DNA of 64,000 bases from Pegoplata infirma (lineage: Eukaryota; Arthropoda; Insecta; Diptera; Anthomyiidae): positions 230,447,462-230,511,461 of the forward strand of contig OY992538.1 of NCBI GenBank assembly GCA_963921195.1. Direction: 5' to 3'. The notes beneath the pieces are model-generated. The model ran no database searches. It saw only the letters and a list, made by a program, of their open reading frames with translations, and was not told where the DNA came from. Of this stretch, positions 42,213 through 55,369 are shown in pieces. The first letter of the stretch is position 1. Each line of letters begins with the position of its first letter. Both the position numbers and the translations under genes were made by a program.

Positions 42213-42593
42213 ACAAAAAAAAACTTTGTCAAATTACAAGGAAAAGTCTCGTAATCCCATTTTACCAATATTTGACAGTTTTCCTTGTTTTTTAACATCG
42301 AAATTAACATTCTTTTTTGTAATTTTACATTTTTTTTTGTAATTTTACAAATCCAAAAAAAATCTTCTAAATTCACGAGAATTCCTTGTAATTTTAATTG
42401 CGCCAAAAAACTGTTAATTTACAAAATTATTGGTAAAAAGATTGTAAAATTACTAGGAATTCTCGTAAAATTGGAGGTAACAAAAAATCTAGTAAAATTA
42501 CGAAACAAAAAATCTTGTAAAATTACTAGGAATTTTTGTCAAAAAAAAAGTTACACGTTTTTCTTGTAATTTTACAAGGTTTTTATTAGTGTA
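42213..42593. mobile_element. About 380 bp insertion with GTAATTTTAC repeats in the left arm
   Basis: Absent from the corresponding place in the right arm (near 43530). Ends ACACACAAAAAAAAACTTTG / complement of ACACTAATAAAAACCTTG. Interior consists of TTACNAGGAATTCTCGTAA motifs in both orientations. Exact ends and duplication not settled. Confidence 0.65.
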
Positions 42594-45370
42594 GACTAAA
42601 TGCCCATTCGATTTCACACTTAGCTTTACCCCCGATCAACGACGAGGATGTGGTTATAAATGACCCCATTTTGAGGTGTTTAAGTTTTTTTGTTGTTTTT
42701 TTTATATTTTTTTGTGTTTTTATATATTTTTTTTATGTACAGTAGGGTTATGACTCATTTTTGACAAAATTTTTACCTATCACCACGTGATAGACCATAC
42801 AAAATTAATAGTAAGAATCGTATTTGCGGTCATTTTGGAAAAAAACCTTCCGCACCAAACGCAATTTCTAAAAAGTCACAGATATTTTTTGTTTTAAGTC
42901 CTATTTTTAAAAAATAAGGTTATTTTTACCCTTCCAATGAATGAATTATATGAAAAAGATATTGTAAACAATTACGAATAAAAATAATGCCACTCGGACT
43001 TTTACGTTTGGAGCTACATGCTGCCAAAATTGACGTTATAAATAGTTAACTTTATGCAGTTAAGGGTTAAACCGTCAAATTTGAATCTTGAAGGAGTCAA
43101 AAAAGTCCCTCCATAAAGCATTCATCATTTTGACCCTAAAAAGCTTTTCCTACGCATCGTTTGGGTCTCATATTTTCTTATTTTCAATAAAAATATAGAC
43201 CAAATTTCATCTCGTTTAGTGCGGGAAATTTTTTGAAAATGCAGTTCTTAATATTTTTTATGGCCTTTTTGGCTATTTGCAAAAAAATGCAAAAAGCCAC
43301 AACCCTAATGTACAGGCTTATGCCTTAATTTAACCAAGTGAGGTTAAATTAGAGCGAGACAATAAAGTAGATCTTATATAACCATCTCTGTTTTTAAAAC
43401 AAAAATAAAACATAAAATAAATGAAAAAATAAACATAAAATTACTCAAAATGGGGTCATTTATTTCACCTCTTCCTCGTCGTTGATCGGGGGTAAATCTA
43501 AGTGTGAAAATGGACACTTAGTCTAGTCTTCAAATTTTAATTTTAAGGATAATTTCTTTTATGGCTTTTTTTGACATTAAGAAATATATGAAATGAATGG
43601 TTGCGTGTGATATAATATCAACAAATTTTAGTTTTATTAAAGGTTAGGTTAGTTTTATTAAAACAAAATTAATCCGCACATAATCCTAATTCTTAAAAAT
43701 CGGTTAGTGGGCCACTTTTGACCTTTATTTCAGAAGGGTTAACGCTTTCGGCTATATCAAAATTATTCAATTAATTATTTATGACTATTTTGAATACAAA
43801 AATGTGTGTTTTTTTTTATTTGTGAAAAACATTAAAATTTTGGTAGGGGACATTTTTGGTTGCATGTACATACGGGTTAAAGATGTCCAAAAATATGTAT
43901 GTTTCAAAATTAAGTCAATATGATTAAATAAAAGATTATAGAACACAATATTCAACACAAACATGATTTTGCAACCATTAATTTCATTAAACAGTAGTTA
44001 AAACCTAAAAAAACTCAGTATGGGACACTTTTGGCCGCAGACCGATTAGGGTTAATGATGTCCTATAAATCTATTGTTTCAAAACTAAGTTACCATGATC
44101 AAATGGAACAAGATAGAGCATAATATTGGTCAATTTTTACAATAATGTAGTTTATAAAAAATAAAAACTCAAAAAAATGGCAAAAAATAAGATTTCCTTG
44201 AAATCCGCTCAATTGAAACCGCTCCCCACAAAAAACTACCAAACGGATTTTCGCAAAAATTTAAATCTTTAGTCTTTATGATGTTTTCAATAACATTGAG
44301 TGATAAAATCGATATATTTTGCAATTTTAATAAAAAATAAAAATTAAATTAAAAAAAAGTGGTTTTTAGAACCGCTACAAAAATATGATTTTTTTTGTAT
44401 CTTAAATAAAAATATGTTAATGATGGCATAAAATTCCAATATTTAATACATAAGTTATTAGTATCAAATGCAATAAAAAAAAATTTTTTTATTAAGCAAG
44501 AAATAAAATTTATATTTTTAAAATTTTTTTGAAAATTTGGCCATTTTGACCAAAATCTCAATTTTGACCATCGATGCGCTAATAGAGTTTTTGATCGATT
44601 AAAAAGTTGTCTTCCATAAAATGCTTATATTACCCCATTACCACTTTCCCGCACTAAGGACAATCGATCCTTAGACTTTGTAGGATTTCGACCCAGTCTA
44701 ATGTTCATATATGTAAAATTGTCAGATAGACTCAATTTACGGATCAAAACATATCTGAAGCAGATGTGAATATATATGAAGTAGATCTGATTACATCCAT
44801 TTAGATATGATCCATATATATTTTTATCAAAGGAGATATGTTTTGATCTAATTATTTTTTTACACGGGTATATATAAGTTTGTCATTCCGTTTGTAACTC
44901 ATCGAAATATCGGTCTGGGACCCCATAAAGTATATATATTCATGATACCCGAGCGATTTTAAGACATTCTAGCGATGTCCGTCTGTCTGTCCGTCTGTCC
45001 GTCTGTCTGTAGAAATGGTGATCACGGCCAAAATTTTACAAGGAGATGACTGAAACTTAACATTTTTGTTGAAAGTTCTCCCGAAAAGTTTGGTATTGCA
45101 TTTGAGCGACATCGGATCAGCGGTTCAAAAGTTATGAACGAAAATGTAAGGGCACCTCAAAAATTTTAGTACATTCAACATATCCTAATAATACAAAATG
45201 CTTTAATTCGGATGCTGGTTGACTTATGTGAACATAATTCAACATTAAATGGTATTTCAACAAGTACAAACATATTTTTAAACAAAAAAAGAAAAAAATC
45301 GCGGATTTTTTTTACCAATTTTTTTTTTCGCGGAAATTTTTTTTAAAAAAAATTTTTTGTTCTGTATTTA

Positions 45371-45790
45371 TTGTTGACCTGTGTTGATTATTTATGTTGT
45401 TGTTTTTCGTTCGGCTTAAGGTCATATAAAAATTATAAATAAAAAATCTTAGAATTTTTGTATTTTTAATTTTGTTTTATTTTTCCATCCGATATTTCGA
45501 CCAAACATCGATGGTCATCTTTAGGGATATTTAAAACACTGTAATTTTATAGATTACAAAAAGAGTTGATACGTCTTCTCTATTTAACAAATTATCATCA
45601 ACTGATCATAAACTGATGTTTTTCTCTACAATATGCTGAAATTTTATTTTGATCTGAGCTGTTGATAAAATGATTCGATTGGCTAAAAATCTGAATTTTG
45701 CTTCGAATTACTATAATAACTTTTTTTTTGGTTAATTTTTAATTTGTTTTTCTTTTTTTTAGAATACTTTCTTATATTTCACTGTGATTT
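45371..45790. other. Intergenic repeat relic
   Basis: 45475-45535 carries CGATATTTCGACCAAACATCGATGG-type text with ATCTTTAGGGATAT, related to 27990-28040. Otherwise AT-rich, no gene. Confidence 0.4.
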
Positions 45791-45806
45791 GATTTAATTA
45801 ATAATA

Positions 45807-45945
45807 TTTATTTATTGAATTTTGCACATATAATTACAAATCAAACACTTAATTAAACCAACTGGCGACAATTACCAATGTTTCGTTGAAGCGAAAACAG
45901 ACCAAGGCCTCTGGTGGGAATCGAACCCACGACCCACAGACTATT
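45807..45945 (-). mobile_element. tRNA-derived SINE, 5'-truncated copy
   Basis: Same family as 56524-56719: GTCGTGGGTTCGATTCCCAC, CAGAGGCCTTGGTCTGT, then a tail GATTTGTAATTATATGT. The A-box half is missing, as in incomplete reverse transcription. Flanked by a 10 bp duplication ATTAATAATA (45797-45806; 45946-45955). Confidence 0.82.
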
Positions 45946-45955
45946 ATTAATAATA

Positions 45956-47720
45956 CTTTTCTTTATATAAATTTATGCATTTAAATATTTTTTGTGCAAC
46001 CTTTTCCTTATATTTTCGTTTGATTTTGAATTATTTTTTTAATATTTCACAAATAACTAACAAAACATTAGTTGACATTTTACAGACTGTAGAAATTTTT
46101 TTATTTCATAAATATTTTGGCAATTAAAATATATTTTTGTCGTCAATTAAAATTATTTTTATCTTGGGCTTTCTTTTGCAAACGATTGATTTCATAGATA
46201 TTTTTTATTATTTTGAATTTTTTTCTATGTATTTTTAGTATTTTAGGGCTTCAGGAAACGGTTAATGTGATATTTTTATTATTATTTTCATACATAACTT
46301 TAAGTTTTTGATATTGTAAAATATTTTATGATTTTAGCGATATGATCTTGTCAAACAATTTTTTATTTTTATTTGTTTTTTTATTTTGTTATTTTAAAAT
46401 TTTGCAATTATTGTTTTATAAAATTTCGATTTCACACTTATATATTACTTTTTTATTATATATTTTATTTTTTTTTATTTTATTTTTAACTTAAACAACT
46501 AATTGTAGCAAATATTGAATTATTATTGAAACAAAAAAATAAAATTGGTTGTTAATTATTATTTTTTTTAAATTGCCATTATTTTAACGTGTTCGTTTCG
46601 AAAGTTTTCTATAAACTAAACCATGCCTAGCGCAAAAAAAAACAGCTGAAGAAAAAAAATTAAAAAAAAACTCATGTTGATGAGAAAAAACATATAAAAG
46701 AAAATTACCAAATATATTAATTTTTTTTTTATATTTTTTTCTTCTTCTTAAATCTATATTTTAGCAACATTATAAAAAACAAACAAAAAAATAAAAAAAA
46801 ACTCTCTTAAATAAAATACAGAAATTAGCAACAATATAAAATTAAACAAACATAAATTTTTTGCTCAAAAAACTAGACAATAATACTCTTTTAACATTTA
46901 CAAAATATTATTAACAAAGCAGACTACAAATATCCCATTGAGTACAAACTAAAACAAATACAAAATTTTTAAAAAATAAATTTTTACTGAAGAAAAAAAA
47001 AACAATACATTTTATTAATAAGATGAACTTTAAAAAAAAAACTATAAAGTTTTACAGAATTTGCACTAAGATTTTTTATGAGTGTAAAATTGTAACGGTT
47101 TGGCTAAAAATAGCCGTAAAGTATGCTTTAAAAAAATTAGAAAAATTAAATACACCTTAACTCACCTCGTGTTTATATAAGGTGAAATATAACACAGAGT
47201 TACAAAATAAAACTTTCCAAATCGGATTAAAGTTGACATTTTTCATAAAAACCCACTAAAACGGGACTGCCCTCTTAGCAAAAATGAGTGTGCTTTTAAA
47301 AAAAATCTTCAAAATCCCAAAAACTATCACCTTTAATGGGTTAATAATATAAGTTTTCCCAAGTTTTCTGTTTTAACTTCTTCATTTTTTGCACCCATAA
47401 AACTACCTCTCTTTACTGTCAAGAGCTTTGCTAAATAAATAAAACAAAAAAAAATAATAAACTAATTTACTTTTCATAGATAAGAAATTTGAATAATAAA
47501 ATTTTTGTGCTCTTCTCTTTAATATTTTTTTTGTGTTATTTTTCTGTTTTTAATCAAGTTTTATTAATTAGAGTATTAACCATAATGAATGATAGCATCC
47601 ATGAAGTAGTTGCTCTTCGGTAATTATGCCAAAAACAATTGTGTATTTTATAGTAACGTTTTAGTTAATATTTTACTTTTCCCTTTCAACTGTAACGATC
47701 TCATTTTGCACAAAGAAAAT
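45956..47720. other. AT-rich intergenic DNA
   Basis: About 1.8 kb of apparently single-copy, very AT-rich sequence. No reading frame, RNA or repeat boundary recognised. Confidence 0.4.
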
Positions 47721-47722
47721 AA

Positions 47723-48352
47723 AACAAGTAAAAAAGTTAAATTCGACCTTGCCGAATGTAGTGATACCCTCCACAATTTCAAAAAGATTATTGCAAACAA
47801 CTTTATTTAAAAGGAAATTACTTTTGAAAAAAAAAAAAATTTGAAAAAAAATTTGAAAAAAAATTTCCGCGAAAAAAAATTTTGGTAAAAAAACAAATCC
47901 GCGATATTTTTTTTTGTCAAAAAATATGTTCGTACTTGTTTAAATACCATTTGGTGTTCAATTATGTTCACATATGTCAACCAGAAGCCGAATTAAAGCA
48001 TTTTGTATTTTTAGGTTATGTTGAATGTACTGAAACTTTTGAGGTGTGCTTACATTTTCGTTCATAACTTTTGAACCGCTGAACCGATATCGCTCAAATG
48101 CAATACCAAACTTCTCGGGAAAACTTCTAATATATATGTTAAGTTTCAGTCATCTCTGTGCAATATTTTGTCCGCGAGAGCATTTTCCACAGACAGACAG
48201 ACAGACAGACGGACATCGCTAGAATGTCTTAAAATCGATCGGGCATGAATATATATACTTTATGGGGTCCCAGACCGATATTTCACAATGAGTTACAAAC
48301 GGAATGACAAACTTATATATACCCTCTATCACTAAGTGGAGGGTATAAAAAC
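47723..48352 (-). mobile_element. mini-me / DINE-1-like element, complete
   Basis: Left end AACAAGTAAAAAAGTTAAAT and ATTCGACCTTGCCGAATG; GTCY run as ACAGACAGACAGACGGAC at 48192-48210; core; (TA)n; right end CTATCACTAAGTGGAGGGTA. This copy shows the uninterrupted CACTAAGTGG site hit by the MITE in the 5496-6699 copy. Confidence 0.85.
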
Positions 48353-48669
48353 AGAAAAGAAAATAAACAAAGAGTAGAGTTTGCTTATCTCGTTCATATT
48401 TGTTTTACTTAAAAAATAAAAACAATTTGTTTCTCTTTATTAACATAGCTGTTTTTGTAAAACCAAAACTTACAAAGTATTTTAGGTAATTTTTTTTAAT
48501 AAGTATAAAAAACACTCAAACAAGTGAGAATGTTAAGTTTGACGGAGACGAATGGTTAACATGGCTGCAAAAAAATGTTTGACCGTGGTGTTTTGAGGGA
48601 GTCGTCGGGAAATATTGGTTGACATCTGCCTCCTTGTGATAAATGTTAGTGTTATTTATTAATATTTTT

Positions 48670-50860
48670 TTAAACCCCCCTCTCTAGTGATAGAGGGTAT
48701 ATATAAATTTGTCATTCCGTTTGTAACTCATCGAAATATCGGTATGGGGCCCCATAAAGTATATATGGGGCATTCCATGTCAAATTGGACACTTTGAATA
48801 ATTTTTTTTTAGATTTTCCCAATTTGTTTACAGTTTTTAGTACCCTTCGAAAACTCCTTCGTGGCAAATTTTCAGATTTTTTTGATGACCCGTTCAAAAG
48901 ATATCGAATTTTTAAAAATCGGTAGTTTGTTCCTTTACTCAAACTTTGTTTCCTCATAACTTTTTCAATAAAGGTCCAAATTAAAATTTTTTTTTTTCAA
49001 AATTTTTGTTTTTTTTACGTAATTTAAAAAAAAAAATCCCAAAAAATTCTTTAAAGGTCTCTAGTTTGCCATTTTAAAGTTTTAAAATTTAAATCTCATT
49101 TTTCAAAATGTTTGTACTCTTCGTTTTTTTTGAAATTTTTTTGTGTAAAACTTCTATCGATTCTACAAATTTTTTGCCCAGGAGTATCGTGGGATAACGA
49201 TTATTACTATTTTTTAAAATTTTTGGAAAAAAAATTTTATTGTAATTTTCCAATCTTTAAAATCATTTCTACTGCTCCAATGGTGCGTCATAGAGGGGAC
49301 ATTTATAAGACTGACCCCCCTTAATTTTTACGTCTTAACATTTCTTTGGAACAAACTAATACCCTATCTCCAATTTCTAAGGGGGCTCCCACACAAAACG
49401 ACATTTTTTAAATTTTGCTCCAACCGCTCTAACTGCCCTAATAGTGCCCTTAGAGCAACCAAATATATGACCGACCCACAATATTTTTTTAGTCCAAACA
49501 TTTTCTCTGAACACACCTACCCTCTATCTTTAACTGTTAAGGCGGTCTCCATACAATATTTTTTATTTTTTGTAAATTTGTTTTATTTAATCAACTTTTA
49601 CCGGTCCAATGGTGCTTCCGAGAGGGGTCATTAGTGAAACCGACCCCCATTTATTTTTACCCTACAACATTTTTTTTAAAACATACCTACGCCCTTCGGT
49701 CGGTCTTATGAAGGACTCCTCTATGACGAACCATTGGAGAAGTAGAAATGATTTTAAGATTGGAAAATTACAATAAAATTTTTTCAAAAAAATTTAAAAA
49801 ATAGTAATAATCGTTATCCCACGATCCTCCTGGGCAAAAAATTTGTAGAATCGATAGAAGTTGTACACAAAAAAATTTCAAAAAAATCGAAGAGTACAAA
49901 CATTTTCAAAAATGAGATTTAAATTTTAAAACTTAAAAATCGTATACTAGAACGCTTTTAAGAATTTTTTGGGATTATTTTTTTAAAAGTACGTAAAAAA
50001 ACAAAAATTTTGAAAACATAAATTTGAAATTTGGACCCATTATTGTAGAAGTTATGAGTAAAAGAAGATTGAGTAAAGGAACAAACTACCAATTTTTAAA
50101 AATTCGATATCTTTTGAACGGGTCATCAAAAAAATCTGAAAATTTACAACGAAGGAATTTTCGAAGGGTACAAAAAACTGTAAACAAATTGGGAAAATCT
50201 AAAAAAAAAAATTTTCAAAGTGTCCGATTTGACATGGAATGCCAATTTTTAAAAATTCGATATCTTTTGAACGAGTCATCAAAAAAATCTGAAAATTTAC
50301 CACGAAGGAGTTTTCGAAGGGTACTAAAAACTGTAAACAAATTGGGAAAATATAAAAAAAAAGTTTTTCAAAGTGTCCGATTTCACATGGAATGCCCCAT
50401 ATATTATTGTTCCGTTATCGATTCTAAGACATTCATTGAATGTCCGTCTTTCCGTCCGTCCGTCTGTCTGAAGATGGCACAATGCAGTCCAAAATAAAAG
50501 AGATATACTCCTGAAATTTGGCACGAATATGTCTTATGGTCCTAGGCAGGTCAAGTTCTGAAATGGGCAAAATCGGACCAGGGGGAAAAAAGGTCGCCCT
50601 TGAAAAATTGCACCAACCTATGAAAAAATACACTTTTTTATATTTTTTTTTTTTTGTATTTTTGTTAAAATAAATAAAACATTTGGTATAATTATCGCGA
50701 TTGGAAGGTGTTCTCAATGTCCCCCACTGACCCCATTAACCCCCCCCCCCCCCCAAAAAAAAAATACTCCCCTGACAATTTTATTTTTTTTTATTTTTTT
50801 ACATTTTGGAGGGTATAAAAGATTTGGCACAGCCGATTTAACACTCTCACTTGTTTTTAT
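48670..50860 (+). mobile_element. mini-me variant (TTTGGCACAGCCGA end), split by a foldback element
   Basis: 48670-48766 carries the CTCTAGTGATAGAG end and the core up to TATATAT; 50399-50860 continues with GATTCTAAGACATTC, GTCCGTCTTTCCGTCCGTCC, a poly-C run at 50741-50754 and the AGCCGATTTAACACTCTCAC end. The same variant is found at 60271-60914. Confidence 0.8.
48767..50398. mobile_element. 1632 bp foldback element, TIR GGGGCATTCCATGTCAAAT
   Basis: Left arm 48767 to about 49300, right arm about 49720-50398. The outer ~150 bp of the right arm is present twice in tandem (about 50090-50243 and 50244-50398). The centre has three or four degenerate ~115 bp units (GACCGACCC, CTCTATC..TAAGG, TCCAATGGTGC), related to 4550-4745. 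Its duplication cannot be fixed in the surrounding ATATAT. The open frames 48712-48957 and 50024-50497 are arm sequence. Confidence 0.85.
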
Positions 50861-52767
50861 TCACCACGATGTGAATTATTATCCAAGTTATAAACCCAAG
50901 TTACTAAAAATGTTTGTTAATCGTTAGCTTATATAGTCAAAATGAGGCGTCCTGCAACTTTTTTAAAATTATACACCAGCCTAAAAACATCATCATGTTA
51001 AAAACTGGCAGCCCAGTGAGATTGTGCTGCTAAATAAATAGGTAACTCGTATTTTTCGACCATCTTCCCATATGCAAGTGGTTGCCTATTGAAAGGCCTC
51101 TCTTCAAGGAGAAGGGTATACAAATTGTCTAGAATTTGAAAATCAGAAAACAATTTTTTTGTCGTACTAAAAATGTCATAACTTGTAAAAATGACTAGAA
51201 TTTAGTAGAATTGAGAAAAATTAAGAACAAATCAGAAACAAAATTCAGTAAAATTTTGAAAATCCTTTTGAAATTTTGAAAAACTTAAAATAATACAGGA
51301 ATTAAAAAGTCAAAAAAAATTCGAAAAATTAAAAAAATAAAAAAAAAATAAAAAAATTTTGAAAAATGTGATGTAAAAAAAATCTGAAATATTATAAAAA
51401 AAAATCCGAAAAACTGAGAAAAAAATTCTGAAAATTGGAAAAATTAGAAACATTAGCAATATTAAAAAATTAGGAAAAATTAAGCAGAAATCAAAACAAC
51501 CAAAAAAAAAAATTATAGAAAAATTCTGAAAAATGCTTCACCCACTTCCAACATTTTATTTTATGACAAAAACTAAACCATAAATTTAAAAAGTAAAAAC
51601 TTCAATTACCCAAAAACTAAAAAAAAAAACCAAACAAATAAATAATTCAATAATACTATTGACAAATCTAAAACAAAATTTGCATTTTAAAAACTGCAAC
51701 AAATCTTTACCAAAATAATATGCAAAAAATAAAAAAAATAAATTGTATACAAACTAAATAAATTAAAATGCAGACACAAAAAAAAAAACTACATTAAACC
51801 ATATAATGTGAATATGTACATTGAATTTAAACGAACAAATGTTTTTTTTTTTAATGCGAAAATTTGAATTTCAATTGGATTTTGTAAATATTTTTTTTTC
51901 AATTCAATTTGGCGAGTGAGGAATTTTAAAAGCGAATGAATATAAAATACGTTTAAATAGATTTTTTGATTGAATTTTTTTGTCGCTAATATTTTTGTAA
52001 ATGTTATTTTTTTTTTGCTATAAAATAAAAATAGTGGGTTGCATAAATTATGTTTAAAATATTGTATTGAAGAAACAAATTTTCCAAAATGACAAATATG
52101 GTTGACTACATTATTTTTTAACTGGAAAATTTAATAAAAAAAAAATCAGCTGCAATATTTTTTTCTAACAAATTTTTCTTAAACAAAAAGTTGACAAAAA
52201 TTTAAAATTGTATTGCATTAACAAATAAATTTTTATTGATAGATTTATTTTATTTTTTTGAGTTTTTTAGTTTGTTTCAATTTTTAAGTTAATTTATATT
52301 TTTTCTTTATTTTTTTGATTTTTTATTTTTGTTGAAAATTATATGAAACAGTTGCGTGAGTATATGAATCACTCAAAACTCGTGCAAAATTTAGTTTTAA
52401 AATAAATTAGAAATACACAACATTTAGACAAATGGTGTTTGCTATTTTTGTTCATTTTCCCACGTCATCATACACATTGTGTTATTCACGAGTTGTGAAA
52501 AAAAAAAATATTTTTAAAACGTTTTGCCAAATATAACTAAAATATAAATGTCTCAGAATTTGACAGATTTTTTGGAAAAAAATTTCTAAAATAAAATTGT
52601 AAATAAAAGTAACAATAACAAAAATCAGCCCTTTAGGGGCAAACTAATTGGGAAGGTCTCTTTTGAGATCTGATTAGATAGAATTAGTGATAAAATCAAT
52701 AGCATATGAATAATAGGGTAAAGACCTTCTTCCCTTTTCGGCACCTAAATCTGAAATATGACGATTA
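50861..52767. other. AT-rich intergenic DNA with simple degenerate repeats
   Basis: 51170-51540 is a loose array of AGAAAAATTAGAAA / TTCTGAAAAAT motifs like that at 56100-56470. The rest appears single-copy; no gene or RNA seen. Confidence 0.4.
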
Positions 52768-53653
52768 CACCGCTCAACACTCATTGTCCGGTTTGAATTC
52801 TGGTGATTAATTTTAGTAGACTTTGATCTCCTGATTCTAAATCTGTTCTCCAAATTTTTCCATCACGTCCAGATTTTTAGTTATTCATGGTTGAAAATGC
52901 GAAAAATGAAGATTTTTGCATTATTTGAAAGCCTGAACAGCAGCCATTCAGTGGAATACAAATCTGGTATAAAGCGCAAAAGTATAATTTGTCTTTGGTC
53001 TCCAACATAGAAAACAATTTTTTTCTAATTATTGCGTTTGGTTGGGTTACACTTGCGTTTTAAAATGACTCTGTTAAAATTATAATTTTTGTAAAAGATA
53101 AGGTAGTTTTTTTGATATTTTTCAAAGAAAAACTAAAAAAAATAAATATTTTACAAGTTTAAGTTTTCTGTGTTAATTTTCGTATAAACCGGAAGATATC
53201 TTTAATGGGTTTAAAAGTCTATAAGAAAGAATGGGATTTTGTCTAAATTTTGAGCTCATCACACTAAAGATTGATCATCTGGTTTTTGTTTTAGAGCCTT
53301 TTAAAAATGGTGCTTTTTCTAATTTTTTTCACAGTGTTTTTTTAAAATACATGTTTGGCCAATAATAGTGCAACAACTTCAAATTTTTTTGATCATGTAT
53401 TTGAGATCATAGTTCAATTTTATTCTAACGCTTTATACCAGGTTTTTATTCCACCCAGTGGCTGCTGTGCAGGCTTTCAAAAAAGGCAAAAATCGCGTTC
53501 TTTCGCATTTTCAACCGCGAATAATTAAAATTCTAGACGTGATGGAAAAATTTTGAGCACAGATTTGGAATCAGCGAGTCAAAATCTTTAAAAATTTTAT
53601 ATCAAACTTCAAACCGGAGTCAAACACCTTCGATTTGTTGAGCGGTGTTATTA
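52768..53653. repeat. Foldback repeat, about 300 bp arms
   Basis: Inverted matches: CACCGCTCAACA / TGTTGAGCGGTG ends, TTTTTCCATCACGTCYAGA, GGTTGAAAATGCGAAA, GAAAGCCTG, CAGCAGCCA, CTGGTATAAAGCG. The arms are clearly diverged, so it is old. No duplication found. Confidence 0.75.
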
Positions 53654-53669
53654 AAAATACTTGCCTAAT

Positions 53670-54345
53670 AATATCACTGTGCTATAATTTGACACGTTTT
53701 TTTTGATTCGAATACGCTAGATTCAATTGTGTTAGCCGTTTTTCGAAGTTAGCACTCGTATTCGCGATTTAAAATTTTTATGCTTAAGTATAATAAAAAC
53801 TATATTTTGAAACTTTTGCGATAATGTTTATATTTAAAACCATTCAAGTCTGTTAAACTAACATAACAAACCATTATACCGTGAATTTTTTTTTCGCGAA
53901 AAAAATTTTTTGTTCGCGAAAAATCTTTATTTTCGTGAACAAAATGGTTTAATACAAATATTTTTAGTTTGATTTTAATTTACAACAGCCATCTGGTAAA
54001 GCTAGTTAGTTTACACTTAACCCCATTGTAATATATATTCGCGATTAATTTTTTTATTTTTAAGTAAAAAAAAAATTATGTTATTTAGACAATTTCTGAA
54101 GTTTTATTATCTTAACTCTATTGAATATACAAAAAAAAATTCATTCGCGAAAAAAATTTGTCGCTAAATTTTTTTCGCTATTTTTTTTTAATTTTTTTTT
54201 TTTGCTATAAATTTATGAAAATGAGTAGAATTCGATACATTACAGACACAACATTTTTCGAAAAAAATTTTTTCGCGATTTTATTTTTTGCGGAAAAATT
54301 TTTTTCGCGGAAAATTTTTTTTTTGGCCGTTTCATTGCAACTTAA
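53670..54345. mobile_element. GAAGTTAGCGCTCG element, copy 2, right end lost
   Basis: Left end with GTGCTATAATTTGACAC, GTTAGCCGTTTTTCGAAGTT and CTCGTATTCGCGATTTAAAA, interior with TTTTTTTCGCG runs like 24106-24930. No matching right inverted end. Confidence 0.65.
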
Positions 54346-54499
54346 TTCGGTTTTGACATTTTAAGATTTTCACAAAAATTCAAACCACACTAGAAATGGG
54401 TAATTTTTCATATTTTATTTTTGGGCAATTCACCCAATTTTTTATTTCGATATTTTGCCCAAAAACCATGAAAATGTGCCCAAAAACTTTGGGTAACTT

Positions 54500-54958
54500 T
54501 TCACATGAAATATGACCCAAATTTGTATGAAACATTTTTGGTCGAAATTTCATTTTCTTTTTTGGGCGATTTTTCCTACAGCCAGAATTTTTCAATAGAA
54601 AAACTACCTCAAAATTTTTCGATCGAAAGAATGTCTCAAAATCTGATATTTTTTGACAGGAAAAATTTTCGGCTTAAACCGCCGTTTTTGTTAGTATGGT
54701 TTGTAGTTTATTATTAATTTTTATCAATCTGGCAGCACTCAATTTGGAGATCTGGCAACAATTTAAAATTTATTTTTTTTAGTGTGGCAACGTCACGAAA
54801 TCTAAGACTTTTTTTCTTGAAAATTTTTTAGTAACAGAATGTTTTTGAATCTGATTACTTCTCTTATAAAAAATTACTCAGAATGAGAATTTTTTAATAG
54901 AAAAACTGTCTCAAAATTTTTCGACATAAAAAATGTCACAAAATCTGATATTTTTTTA
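54500..54958. repeat. Tandem-like repeats of TCAAAATTTTTCGA / CTGGCAGCAC, continuing to 55880
   Basis: Units of about 330-400 bp beginning GAATTTTTNAATAGAAAAAC, TCTCAAAATTTTTCGA, then GACAGGAAAATTTTNGGCTTAAA and CTGGCAGCACTCAATTTGG, at about 54580, 54880/55420 (split by 54961-55369) and 55700. No coding capacity. Confidence 0.6.
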
Positions 54959-54960
54959 TA

Positions 54961-55369
54961 CCCGAGTAAAAAAGTTTTTTATATAATTAAATATAATTTG
55001 GTAAAATTATTTAAAATTATATAAAGTAAAATTCCCCAAAAAAATTGTATAAAATTATATAATATTATATATAATATGATAAAATTATATATAATTATAT
55101 CCAGGATTTGGTCGATATAATTATATAAAATTATATCAAATTTTACATAATTTGAAAAAATGTTATCAAATTTTATAAAATTATGTATAATTTTATATAA
55201 TTATATCCACCAAATCCTGGATATAATTATATATATTTAAATCAAATTATATATAATTTTATAAAATTTTTTGGAGAATTTTACCTCTATATATAGTTTT
55301 ATATAATTATATAATTTGATATAATTTTATCAAATTATATATAATTATATAAAAACTTTTTTACTCGGC
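54961..55369. mobile_element. 409 bp foldback, TIR CCCGAGTAAAAAAG, TSD TA
   Basis: TA at 54959-54960 and 55370-55371; ends CCCGAGTAAAAAAGTTTTT / AAAAACTTTTTTACTCGGC. Interior consists of TATATAATT arrays and two GGATTTGG / CCAAATCCTGG blocks, also found at 41636-41655. Short relative of 39797-41743. Confidence 0.85.

Larger units (their letters stand above)
38902..44868. mobile_element. 5967 bp long-inverted-repeat element, TIR CCCGTGTAAAAAA, TSD TA
   Basis: TA at 38900-38901 and 44869-44870. Left arm 38902 to about 42680 (carrying two insertions), right arm about 43450-44868, each about 1.4 kb when the insertions are removed; very similar throughout, for example GGGTCGAAATCCTACAAAGT and its complement. 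The centre 42680-43450 is single-copy AT-rich sequence with no transposase. A tRNA-like segment was not seen. Confidence 0.9.
38870..45370 (+). mobile_element. mini-me element split by a 6 kb inverted repeat
   Basis: 38870-38901 is the CCTCCACTCTAGTGATAGAG end, resumed at 44869 with TATATAAGTTTGTCATTCCG, the core, and GTCTGTCCGTCTGTCC at 44980-45010. The normal continuous order is at 32400-32440. The far end is lost near 45370. Confidence 0.8.

Noticed and set aside
50024..50497. A 157-codon open frame with two similar halves
   Set aside because: It is a translation of the doubled terminal repeat of the 48767-50398 foldback; the reverse of the left arm gives the same peptide at 48712-48957.
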